DNA of 52,397 nucleotides, taken from the NCBI GenBank assembly GCA_964556705.1, contig CAZKXX010000015.1, positions 1 through 52,397 of the forward strand, in the 5' to 3' direction. The DNA comes from CAZKXX01 sp964556705. Lineage in GTDB: Bacteria > Acidobacteriota > Terriglobia > UBA7540. Shown here piece after piece: positions 30,797-38,450 of this stretch (the stretch's first letter is position 1; each line of letters begins with the position of its first letter). Position numbers and translations under genes: made by a program. A model generated the notes under the pieces. The model was not told the DNA's origin. It saw only the letters and a list, made by a program, of their open reading frames with translations, and did not search any database.

Positions 30797-30836
30797 GTAG
30801 CCACGGTCAGGGTAGTTTCTGACCGTGGGCTTTTGC
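30797..30836. repeat. Second type of REP hairpin
   Basis: GTAG (30797-30800), then CCACGGTCAG, an 8-base loop, CTGACCGTGG, and GCTTTT. Same plan as the neighbouring REP but a different stem sequence. A decayed relative with CCCACAGTC ... GACCGTGGGC lies at about 30850-30893. Confidence 0.65.
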
Positions 30837-31126
30837 CGCGATCCCGAACCCACAGTCCCTTCAAACGGCGAATTGACCGTGGGCTTTTCTCACCCGCGAT
30901 ACTGTTCCGGTAACCGCACGTAATCGATCCGAATCGGGCAGCGTTCGACGATCGGCGGGTGGCCTATCCTTCGGCTTGGTCTCCGCCCTCGGTTCCGCTC
31001 CCGACCGACATGGTACCATTTCGGTCAACAGGGTGCGAACGACGCACCCGTGGGTGCCCACCCCGCCAAAGAACGTCGGTGCAGGTCCTTGCGCGCTCCC
31101 GAAGGGCGGCGCGGTTGCAGGTTTTC

Positions 31127-31213
31127 ATGCCGAAACGACTCAAGCGTTTCGACGGGCAGGGGCATCTGCATTTCCTCACCCGCAGTTGTTACCGACGCCT
31201 GCCGCCGCTTGGC
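31127..31213 (+). pseudogene. N-terminal fragment of a second RAYT transposase
   Basis: MPKRLKRFDGQGHLHFLTRS followed by CYRRLPPLG is the characteristic opening of many RAYT proteins. Homology ends within 29 codons, where a tandem repeat begins (31262). The HUH and Tyr motifs are absent. Confidence 0.6.
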
Positions 31214-31261
31214 CCGCTGCCTCTTGCTCCACCCCCTCTTGGCCTGCTGGCTGTTGGCTCA

Positions 31262-31409
31262 CCGCGGTTCCCGTCCTCTTCGCCCGCCGCGGTTTCCGTC
31301 CTTTTGGCCCACCGCGGTTTCGGTCTCTTGCCCACCGCGGTTTCCGCCGCTTGCCCCGCCGCGGTTTCGGTCCCTCCACCCACCGCGGTTTCCGCGTCTT
31401 GGGCCGCGG
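31262..31409. repeat. ~24-nt degenerate tandem repeat, seven units
   Basis: CCGCGGTTTCCGTC-type units start at 31262, 31287, 31312, 31335, 31359, 31383 and 31404 (periods 25, 25, 23, 24, 24, 21). Each begins with the self-complementary CCGCGG. No coding role is evident. Confidence 0.75.
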
Positions 31410-31540
31410 AAATTGAAGGACCAGGGGGTGCTTGGCGGCAGACTGTAAGCGCTTACACTTTGCAGCCCTCACCTACTCCCGTGAGACCGTGGCGACAACT
31501 GAGACTCCTGAGACACTCGCCCCGGTCGCGCGCCGAGTGG

Positions 31541-33010
31541 CTATTGCTTCGCCGCTGGCTTGGGCGCCAAGGTGACTTTGGCCGAGGCGTCTGTGTAGCC
31601 TTCCTTTTGGGCCTTGGCGGCGAGCGCGCCGGGCTTGCTTCCTTTGGGGACGTTGAACGTGGCGCGGCCCTGCGCGTCGGTGGTGAGCTTCTTGCCGTTC
31701 ACGGTGATGCTCGCGCCTTCGACCGGGTCGCCCACGTCGCTGACGGTGAAGGTGACCGTCCCGCCGTCTTCGGCGACGAGTTTGGCCGGCGACCCCGCGA
31801 GCGCGAGCGGAGGAAAGACCTGCGTGTGATACGTCGCCAGTTCATTGACGGACTGGCAGGCGAGAAAGAGATCGAGCGGGCCGAGCGAGCCTTCACCCTT
31901 CACTTTGTAGATTCCCGATTCGGCCTTGCCCGCGGGCGGAACAACTTCGATGACCGGGCCGAACTTCGTCGCGGCGCGGTTCGAGCGCGCGGCGTAAGCG
32001 CGCCGGTTGCGCTGCCACATTACCCATAGTCGTCCTTCCGGCCCCGCGGCGAGGTTGACGTGCCGCGCACCTTCGGCTTTTGCCACGACCATGGCTTCGC
32101 CCGCGCCATGCCGCCACAGATTGACGGTCTTGTGCGTGGGGTAGCCCGCGCCGTAGGCGACGTACACGCCGGGCGCGCCGCGCCGTGAAGTGATGGCCAT
32201 GCGCTGGTCGATCGAAAGCGCCGAGTTGCGGTCCGGCGTCGCGGAGTCGGGCACGTATTGCTTCTCGCCCGCTTTGGGATGAATCGTCTGCGTCAGCAAG
32301 CCCTGCTCGCCGCGCGCGTTCGAAAACCATCCAAGCACGGCTTCACCGCTCTGTGAGTCCACGGCAATGTCCGGCTGATAAGCGCAGCAGGTGGTCTGAA
32401 ACTTCAGGTCTTCGGTTTTTGGATTGAGTCCGATGTGCGCCTGAAGCGCGAAGGAGACGGCCCAGGCGGCCAGCGGCGTCCCGTCCGGCAGAACGCCCGC
32501 GCCCACGGGGCTGGCGGTGACGGCGTGCGATTGCGCGTGCGCGTCCTTCGAGAGCGTCCACGCCGCGCCTGCCTGCGCAGGCAGGCCGCTTGCGGGCACC
32601 GTCACGCTGTAGAGCGACCCGTGGCGGTACGCGTCTTTCGCATCTGTCGTCCGCTGCCCGCCGAAAAAGAGTTGCAGCCCGCCGTCCTTGGTCACAATCA
32701 GGTCGGGATTGTTGAGCGTCGTCCAGTTTTCCAGCACCGTCGCCGGCGCGCCCGCCACCTTGCCGTCTTTGCCGATTGCCGTGTGCACGTAGTCGCGGTT
32801 CGACCCGTTCTTGCGCAGCCACACGACGTGCAGGACGCCGTCCGCCGTGCGCGCCAGCGCCGGCTCGAAGATGTTGGCGTCCGTGGTCTCCGTGACGCGC
32901 GTCCACTGGCGTGGCTGGGCTTGGGTCGCCCGCGGCACGCCCAGGAGCACGCACGCCAGGAGCGCGATCGGGTGAATGCAGAACCGAAAAAGGGAATTGC
33001 GGAACCCCAT
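31541..33010 (-). CDS. Secreted sialidase/BNR-like propeller protein with Ig-like tail
   Basis: 489 residues from the ATG at 33010, which has GCAGGAGGTGAGC upstream. A signal peptide (about 1-32) is followed by blade-like repeats (IFEPALARTADGVLHVVWLR, NNPDLIVTKDGGLQLFFGG, YQPDIAVDSQSGEAVLGWF) of the sialidase/neuraminidase propeller superfamily. A C-terminal Ig- or carboxypeptidase-regulatory-like domain (about 410-489) includes GASITVNGKKLTTDAQGRAT and ends in a Lys/Ala/Pro tail. Catalytic sialidase residues are not evident, so enzymatic activity is uncertain. The palindrome at 32567-32586 encodes an in-frame PAQAG. Confidence 0.7.
   Translation of the reverse strand: MGFRNSLFRFCIHPIALLACVLLGVPRATQAQPRQWTRVTETTDANIFEPALARTADGVLHVVWLRKNGSNRDYVHTAIGKDGKVAGAPATVLENWTTLNNPDLIVTKDGGLQLFFGGQRTTDAKDAYRHGSLYSVTVPASGLPAQAGAAWTLSKDAHAQSHAVTASPVGAGVLPDGTPLAAWAVSFALQAHIGLNPKTEDLKFQTTCCAYQPDIAVDSQSGEAVLGWFSNARGEQGLLTQTIHPKAGEKQYVPDSATPDRNSALSIDQRMAITSRRGAPGVYVAYGAGYPTHKTVNLWRHGAGEAMVVAKAEGARHVNLAAGPEGRLWVMWQRNRRAYAARSNRAATKFGPVIEVVPPAGKAESGIYKVKGEGSLGPLDLFLACQSVNELATYHTQVFPPLALAGSPAKLVAEDGGTVTFTVSDVGDPVEGASITVNGKKLTTDAQGRATFNVPKGSKPGALAAKAQKEGYTDASAKVTLAPKPAAKQ
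32567..32586. repeat. Perfect 20-bp GCCTGC palindrome inside a gene
   Basis: GCCTGCCTGC joined to GCAGGCAGGC with no loop, read in frame as part of LPAQAGA. Related palindromes are at 20330 and 38270. Confidence 0.75.
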
Positions 33011-33127
33011 GAGCTCACCTCCTGCGAAGAGCCGCGTTCGGGCCGGAATCGAGCCCACTGCAAATTGACGACTTGAGAGCAAACTTGGGGCGATGGTGAT
33101 CCTGCACGACTGGAACGGGATCGGCCC

Positions 33128-34249
33128 TCAGCGCTTTTCAATCGGCACGTACTTCAAATCCACCGGCCCGGTGTATTCGGCGAGCGGGCGGATGAGTTTG
33201 TTGTTCGCGTACTGCTCGAGCACGTGCGCGGTCCAGCCCGAGATGCGGCTGACGGCGAAGATGAGCGGGTAGAGGTCGAGCGGAATGCCGAGCACGTAGT
33301 AGGCCGAGGCCGAGTAGAAGTCCACGTTGGCGTTGATCTTTTTCTCGCGGATCATCAGGTCTTCGATGCGCTTCGACATCTCGAACCATTTCGCCTGGCC
33401 GGCCCGGCGGCCCAGCTCTTCCGACATCCGCCGCAGCACCGTGGCGCGCGGGTCTTCGGTGTGATAGACGCGGTGGCCGAAGCCCATGACTTTCTTCTTT
33501 TGCGCCAGCAGGCCGCGGACGTAATCCTCGGCTTTCGCGAGGTCGCCGATTGCGAGCAGCATCTTCATCACCTGCTCGTTCGCGCCGCCGTGCAGCGGCC
33601 CCTTGAGCGTTCCGATGCCGCTGACGACCGCCGAGTGCATGTCCGTCAGCGTCGAGGCCGTGACACGCGCCGCGACCGTCGAAGCGTTGTAGCTGTGGTC
33701 GGCGTGAAGAATCAGCGCCACGTCGAACCAGCGCGCGGAGTCGGTGTCCGGTTTCTTCCCCTGGAGCATGTAAAGGAAATTCGCCGCGTGGCTCAACTTG
33801 GGGTCCGGCTCGATCGGCTCCCGGCCCTCGCGGATCCGCCCGAAGGCGGCGACGATGGTGCCGAACTGCGCCGTCAGGCGCAGCGCCTTGCGCCGGTTCG
33901 CCGCCTCAGAAATGTCCTCCGCCTCGGGATCGTAGTGGGACATCGCCGAGACCACCGTGCGCAGCATTTCCATGGGGTGTTGCGGAGGCGGCAGGCGCTT
34001 CATCAGATCGGTCAGCTCGGGGGCCAGGGCGCGGTGTTCGACGAGCTGGCGGTTCAGGTCGTCGAGCTCGGCGCGTTTGGGCAGACGGCCGTTCCAGAGC
34101 AGATACACCACTTCTTCGAAGGTCGAGTGCTCGGCGAGGTCGTGGATGTCGTAGCCGCGATAAATCAGCCTTCCGCGCGCGCCGTCAATGTGGCAAATCT
34201 CTGAGGTGGCAATCACCACGTCCTGAAGGCCCGCTTTCACCTCTGCCAT
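33128..34249 (-). CDS. gltA: Citrate synthase
   Basis: Condenses acetyl-CoA and oxaloacetate to citrate, the entry of the TCA cycle. 373 residues, the length of the compact dimeric (CitZ/PrpC-like) class. Catalytic segments are present: ILHADHSYNAST, GPLHGGANEQVMKM, VMGFGHRVYHTEDPRA and NVDFYSASAYYVLG, including the His and Asp active-site residues. GGGGGGAGCT precedes the ATG. Methylcitrate synthase cannot be excluded from sequence, but no prp genes are nearby and an sdh operon lies on this contig. Confidence 0.95.
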   Translation of the reverse strand: MAEVKAGLQDVVIATSEICHIDGARGRLIYRGYDIHDLAEHSTFEEVVYLLWNGRLPKRAELDDLNRQLVEHRALAPELTDLMKRLPPPQHPMEMLRTVVSAMSHYDPEAEDISEAANRRKALRLTAQFGTIVAAFGRIREGREPIEPDPKLSHAANFLYMLQGKKPDTDSARWFDVALILHADHSYNASTVAARVTASTLTDMHSAVVSGIGTLKGPLHGGANEQVMKMLLAIGDLAKAEDYVRGLLAQKKKVMGFGHRVYHTEDPRATVLRRMSEELGRRAGQAKWFEMSKRIEDLMIREKKINANVDFYSASAYYVLGIPLDLYPLIFAVSRISGWTAHVLEQYANNKLIRPLAEYTGPVDLKYVPIEKR

Positions 34250-34296
34250 AGCTCCCCCCGCGGTGGTCTTCGGTCTTAACTGTCAGAGTTTGGGGC

Positions 34297-34326
34297 ATCT
34301 TACACGAACCGGCACACGGGCAACAA
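34297..34326 (-). promoter_or_regulatory. Candidate promoter of citrate synthase
   Basis: On the minus strand, TTGTTG (34326-34321), 18 bases, TAAGAT (34302-34297), about 48 bases before the ATG. Moderate match. Confidence 0.35.
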
Positions 34327-34490
34327 GTTTTTCAGCTCGGCGGAGGACTGGGGCTCTTCGATAAAACCGTCTGGCGGGACGGCCCGCAACGCGGGTCGCC
34401 GGAGAATTCAAAGTTGCCAGCGGCCGGATCGCGCATTGCGCTGCCGTGCCCGCTTGGCTATGCTGGCCCCGGTTTCACAGAAGACCACCG

Positions 34491-35438
34491 ATGCCGCTTC
34501 AAGTGCTGTTGGGAATTCTGGCCCTTCTTGTGACCTTGGCGTTCCTTGCCGTGAAGTTCGCTCGGTCGCGGAGGACCGCGCCTCTTCCCCTCCGCGGTTG
34601 GGTCGGGCTGGCGGTCATCCTCGTTGCGGAAGTCCTGCTCTTCCTGCGCGCGCCCTGGCTCACCATCTATTTCACGCCCATCGTCTGGACAGGCTTTCTG
34701 CTTCTCGCCGACGGCCTCGTCGGGTCGCTCGAAGGGCGTTCGCGAATGGCCAGCGACCTGGGCGGCTTTCTCGCTCTGGGGTTCTGGTCCGTGCCGCTCT
34801 GGCTGCTCTTTGAAGCTTACAACCTTCGTCTCGCCAACTGGACTTACGTCGGACTGCCGGAAAGCGCGCTGCTTCGCGGCCTCGGCTACGTGTGGTCGTT
34901 CGCCACCATCTGGCCGGGGATTTTCCTGACCGCGGACCTGCTGCGCGCGCTCGGCCTGTTTGGGGGGCGCGTCAGGCAGCCGCTCGTCTCCACTCGCCGC
35001 GCGCGGCTCACCATGATGCTCGCCGGGCTGTTGATGGTCACCGTCCCGGTGCTTGTGCCCGTCGCCGTCGGGCAGCACCTGTTCGGCGCCGTGTGGCTGG
35101 GATTCATCTTTCTGCTCGACCCGCTCAACTACGAATGGGGCGGCCGGTCGCTCCTCGGCGACCTGGAACGCGCGGACACTTCGCGGCTCGCGAGCTTTCT
35201 CGCCGCCGGCCTCATTTGCGGCCTTCTGTGGGAGTTCTGGAATTACTGGGCCGCGGCGAAGTGGCTCTACATCTTTCCGATTTTTCAGGACTGGAAAATC
35301 TTCGAGATGCCCCTCCTCGGCTATCTCGGTTTTCCACCCTTTGCGCTGGAGTGTTTTGTGATGTACGAATTCCTAAGGACACTGAAGACGCGCCTGCGCG
35401 TTCGCGAGCGAAGCGCCGGTCGGGAGGCAGCGGCATGA
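34491..35438 (+). CDS. Polytopic membrane protein, unknown function
   Basis: 315 residues with about eight hydrophobic helices. The ATG at 34491 begins directly with a hydrophobic helix (MPLQVLLGILALLVTLAFLA). Aromatic-rich motifs stand out: LLFEAYNLRLANWTYVGLP, LLDPLNYEWGGRSLLGD and LLWEFWNYWAAAKWLYIFP. No family assigned. The stop overlaps the start of a Rieske protein gene (ATGA), so the two are translated together and may form a membrane redox pair. Confidence 0.75.
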   Translation: MPLQVLLGILALLVTLAFLAVKFARSRRTAPLPLRGWVGLAVILVAEVLLFLRAPWLTIYFTPIVWTGFLLLADGLVGSLEGRSRMASDLGGFLALGFWSVPLWLLFEAYNLRLANWTYVGLPESALLRGLGYVWSFATIWPGIFLTADLLRALGLFGGRVRQPLVSTRRARLTMMLAGLLMVTVPVLVPVAVGQHLFGAVWLGFIFLLDPLNYEWGGRSLLGDLERADTSRLASFLAAGLICGLLWEFWNYWAAAKWLYIFPIFQDWKIFEMPLLGYLGFPPFALECFVMYEFLRTLKTRLRVRERSAGREAAA

Positions 35439-35767
35439 GCAAACGCCCGCCCTTCACCCGAGTCGCCTCCCTTGACGAAGTTCCCGAAGGCGCCGTGAAG
35501 CACATCTTCGTTCACGACAAGCCCATGGCGCTGTGCCGGGTGGATGGAGCCTTTTACGCCGTCAACGCCGTCTGTCCGCACATGGGCGGCCCGCTCGCGA
35601 GTGGACGGCTGGAGGGCTGCGTCCTGCACTGCCCGTGGCATGACTGGACATTCGACGTCCGCAGCGGTCTCGCTGACCACCCGGGCGGGCACTCCGTCTC
35701 AGCTTACGAAGTGCGCGTCGAAGGAAATGAAATTCTGGTCGGGTGGCTGAAGCGTCCGGCAAGCTGA
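35435..35767 (+). CDS. Rieske [2Fe-2S] ferredoxin-like protein (NirD/bphF type)
   Basis: 110 residues. The cluster ligands are in CPHMGGPLASG and CPWHDWTFDV (Cys-x-His and Cys-x2-His). Size and plan match small soluble Rieske ferredoxins that pass electrons to oxygenases or act as NirD. No oxygenase or nitrite reductase is next to it. It overlaps the upstream membrane gene by 4 bases and precedes a radical SAM/hemerythrin fusion gene by 144 bases, which suggests a redox function for the cluster. Confidence 0.9.
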   Translation: MSKRPPFTRVASLDEVPEGAVKHIFVHDKPMALCRVDGAFYAVNAVCPHMGGPLASGRLEGCVLHCPWHDWTFDVRSGLADHPGGHSVSAYEVRVEGNEILVGWLKRPAS

Positions 35768-35911
35768 CCGCTGCCTTTTGACATCCTGTCGCGTGACTTT
35801 GGACACTGCCTTCGCCGCCCGCCCCTGACATTCTTTCGCTCTGGACATCGGATTGCACTTGAGTGCGGGGCGGGGGTGTCCCCCGCGTGATTCCGCGCCC
35901 CCGGCGTTGAG

Positions 35912-37555
35912 GTGAGTGAGACATTGGGTGCTTTCAGCCGGTATTTCGCGCAAGTTGCGGGCCGCGTGGCCGCGCTCACGGAAGGAACGCCGGTGCGCCC
36001 CTCCGTCGAAGCCCTCGTTCGCGCCGCGGAGCATCGTGGCGGGCTGGAGCTGGAAGAAGCGGCGAAACTGATTGAGCTGGGTCGCGACCCGGCCGCCCGC
36101 GATGAAATCGAATCGGCGTCGCGCGAGCTTCGCAATCGCGAGCACAGCCGCGCCGTCGAAGCCATCATCCCCGAGTACCTCACCAGCTTCTGCCAGAACG
36201 ACTGTCTCTACTGCGGCTACCGGAAGTCGAACCCGCTCGCCGAGCGCGTGCGCCTTTCGCTCGAGCATTTCGAGCGGGAACTCGACCTGATTCTGGCTTG
36301 GGGCCACCGGCAGATTGAACTCGTTTTGGCCGACGATGCCGAGTTCACCCCGGCCCAGCTCGCGCCCTTCATCGAGCTGGCGCGCGCCAGACTCAACTCG
36401 CTCGGCGGGGGCCTCCTGGCGCTCAACGCGCCCGCCTACCAGCGCGACGACTATTGCCTTTTGCGCCGCGCCGGGCTCGATTGGGTGGCGTTGTGGCAGG
36501 AAACTTACGACGCGACGCATTTTAACCGCTGGCATGTCACCGGCACGCCGAAACGCCAGTTCGAATTCCGCCTCGACGTCTGGGACCGGGCGATTCCCGC
36601 CGGCGTGCGTCGCGCGGCTTTGGGCGTGCTGTTCGGGTTGTACGACTGGCGCTTCGACGTCCTGGCGCTCATCGAGCACGGCAATTACCTGCGCCGGACC
36701 TACGGCATTGAACCGTACGCCCTCGGCGTGCCGCGCCTCAAGCCCGCGCGCGGAGTGCTGGCTTCGCAGAAGCCGTCGAAATATTCCGTCACCGACGAAG
36801 ACTACCGGCTCGCCGTCGCCATTTACCATCTCGCTTTCCCGCGCTCGCGCGTCTTCTTCAACACGCGGGAGACTTACGAGTTCAACCTCTCGATGCTGAC
36901 GCGCGGCGACCTCTTTACGGTGGACTGCGAAACGCTTCCCGGCGCGTACCTGCGCGGGCGGCTGACCGGGCAGTTCGCCACGCACGCCTACCCGCCGCGC
37001 CGCGAAGTGGTGAGGGAACTTCAGGCCCGCGGCTTCACGGTCCTGCACCTTGCCGAGGAACGCGAGGTTCCGTCGGCGGTCGCGGCGCCTCCCGCGGGCA
37101 CGCCGCTCGACCACGGCCGCTGGCTGCGCGAGCGCAACGAAGTCCGTACGCGCCTGCTGGCTTTCGCCGACGCGCTGGCGGGGTTGGAAGCCGTCCGCCC
37201 CGCGGAGCACGCGCGCGCGGCGAGGCTGCTCGAGGACCGCCTTGCGGCCCTGCGCGACGTCGCCATGCAGGTCTCGCGCGAAGAGGAGGAGTTGCTTTTT
37301 CCGCGCGCCCTCGGCGTGCTGAATCCGGAGACGATCGAAAGCCTTCGCCGGGACCACGAGAACGTCGCGGTGGACCTCGACCGCTTCGAGCGTCAGATTG
37401 CCTCCTACCGCCAGTCGGGCGACCCGACGGTGCTGCTGACGCTCGGCCGGCGCATGATCGGTGAGCTTCGCCGCCACCTCCGCTCGGAAGAGTCGCTGCT
37501 CGAGGAGGTGGTGCGGGCCGGATCTCGCCCCAATCTGGAAGCGGAGTGCGTCTGA
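35912..37555 (+). CDS. ThiH/HydG-like radical SAM enzyme fused to a hemerythrin domain
   Basis: 547 residues. The N-terminal ~380 are a ThiH/HydG-type radical SAM barrel: FCQNDCLYCGYRKSNPLAE supplies the CxxxCxxC [4Fe-4S] ligands, followed by QIELVLADDAEFTP and the family-typical WQETYDATHFNRWHVTG. The C-terminal ~170 (from about 375) form a hemerythrin-like four-helix bundle with HGRWLRERNEVR, EEEELLFPRA, RRDHENVAVDLDRF and RRHLRSEESLLEE as likely di-iron ligands. HydG's C-terminal auxiliary-cluster Cys pattern is not seen, and there are no thi or hyd genes nearby. The start is GTG at 35912; an in-frame stop lies at 35888. Product unknown. Confidence 0.85.
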   Translation: MSETLGAFSRYFAQVAGRVAALTEGTPVRPSVEALVRAAEHRGGLELEEAAKLIELGRDPAARDEIESASRELRNREHSRAVEAIIPEYLTSFCQNDCLYCGYRKSNPLAERVRLSLEHFERELDLILAWGHRQIELVLADDAEFTPAQLAPFIELARARLNSLGGGLLALNAPAYQRDDYCLLRRAGLDWVALWQETYDATHFNRWHVTGTPKRQFEFRLDVWDRAIPAGVRRAALGVLFGLYDWRFDVLALIEHGNYLRRTYGIEPYALGVPRLKPARGVLASQKPSKYSVTDEDYRLAVAIYHLAFPRSRVFFNTRETYEFNLSMLTRGDLFTVDCETLPGAYLRGRLTGQFATHAYPPRREVVRELQARGFTVLHLAEEREVPSAVAAPPAGTPLDHGRWLRERNEVRTRLLAFADALAGLEAVRPAEHARAARLLEDRLAALRDVAMQVSREEEELLFPRALGVLNPETIESLRRDHENVAVDLDRFERQIASYRQSGDPTVLLTLGRRMIGELRRHLRSEESLLEEVVRAGSRPNLEAECV

Positions 37556-37613
37556 AGGCGCCGGCGGCGAAAGGCCCGCGCCGCGCTCCGCCTCCCGCCC
37601 CGCGGAGGACGTC

Positions 37614-38228
37614 ATGACTCCGTTTATTCTGCTCGTCTTTGTCATTCCCCTGGATTTGCCGGGCAAGCGCCGCCATCCCAACGCCGACGAAACGCTCGGC
37701 CTGCACGAAGAGGTCGAAGCGGGCTGCTTCCTCACCGGACATCCGCAAGTGCGCCTGCCGGTTGAAAACGCCACGCTGGGTTTCGGCGACGAACGCGTTT
37801 ATCTTTTCGGGCGCGGCCCAAACCCGCTCGGCGCGGTCAGTTACAGTTCCATCCTGCACGTCGGGGTCGAGGACCACGAGCAGGTCAGCCGCCGGTTCAG
37901 CGAGCCGCGGCTGATGTTTCTCGGCCATCGCCTGCTCGCTTTTCGCTCCAAGTCGCAGATGGCGGAAGGCTGCTACGTCGTCGTCGAGTGGGAAGGGGAC
38001 GACTGCAAACGCCACGAAGGCATTTTCTGCCTCGAAGGCCTCGCGGCGGACTACCGCGCGCGCTGCCTCGCGGATGCTATCCTGCATCACGCCGAACTCT
38101 ATCGCCGGGCCGGCGCCGCCGCGCTCTCGGAACCGTTCCGCGCGACCCTCGGGCAGTTCGAAATCCGGCGCTGCGAGCACTGCGGGAAGACGCACGGGCC
38201 CGCGAGCCGCGACCGGTCGGTGGCCTGA
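37614..38228 (+). CDS. Unknown protein with C-terminal CxxC
   Basis: 204 residues, soluble. GGAGGACGTC precedes the ATG at 37614. No family is recognised. Notable parts: an N-terminal beta segment (FILLVFVIPLDLPG), a mid-part with charged and aromatic residues (GCYVVVEWEGDDCKRHEG), a second pair of Cys, and a terminal RRCEHCGKTHG that could bind a metal or be redox active. It lies 58 bases after the radical SAM-hemerythrin gene and is probably co-transcribed, so it may serve that enzyme. Confidence 0.65.
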   Translation: MTPFILLVFVIPLDLPGKRRHPNADETLGLHEEVEAGCFLTGHPQVRLPVENATLGFGDERVYLFGRGPNPLGAVSYSSILHVGVEDHEQVSRRFSEPRLMFLGHRLLAFRSKSQMAEGCYVVVEWEGDDCKRHEGIFCLEGLAADYRARCLADAILHHAELYRRAGAAALSEPFRATLGQFEIRRCEHCGKTHGPASRDRSVA

Positions 38229-38250
38229 GCGGCGCGGGCAAACGCGGGCG

Positions 38251-38430
38251 CTGTCATTCTGAGCCCCGACCTGCCTGCCGCAGGCAGGCGCTTTCCGTCG
38301 GGGCGAAGAATCCGAACCAGCACGGGCCTCTTGCCCGTGCCTGACTTCGCAGGCAGAAGCACGGCCAAGATGGCCGTGATACGCGTACTTCGCTGCCCCG
38401 ACCCTGTCGGTCGGGCCGCCTCAGAACGAC
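38251..38430. repeat. Composite inverted-repeat block
   Basis: Outer units GTCATTCTGAGCCCCGAC ... GTCGGGGCGAAGAATC at the left and their inverted relative (CTTCGCTGCCCCGACCC ... TCAGAACGAC) at the right. Between them lie two more hairpins, GCACGGGCCTCTTGCCCGTGC-like and GCACGGCCAAGATGGCCGTG-like, plus the CCTGCCTGC palindrome at 38270-38288. Related to 12886-13010. No gene. Confidence 0.65.
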
Positions 38431-38450
38431 AATTTCGGGAGGTCTTTCCC

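Noticed and set aside
31262..31409. Possible CRISPR array
   Set aside because: Units are about 24 nt, degenerate and directly adjacent with no unique spacers, and no cas genes are present. It is a tandem repeat.
30959..32029. 356-codon plus-strand open frame
   Set aside because: Only about 29 codons match the RAYT start. The rest is tandem repeat and the antisense of the propeller gene.
35912..37555. True HydG or ThiH assignment
   Set aside because: The barrel fits the ThiH/HydG superfamily, but the HydG auxiliary-cluster Cys are not seen and no thiamine or [FeFe] hydrogenase genes are near, so no gene symbol was given.
35699..37774. 691-codon minus-strand open frame
   Set aside because: Antisense to the radical SAM-hemerythrin gene. 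No family features.
37035..38195. 386-codon minus-strand open frame
   Set aside because: Antisense to the 3' end of the radical SAM fusion and the CxxC protein. Low-complexity Arg/Pro translation.
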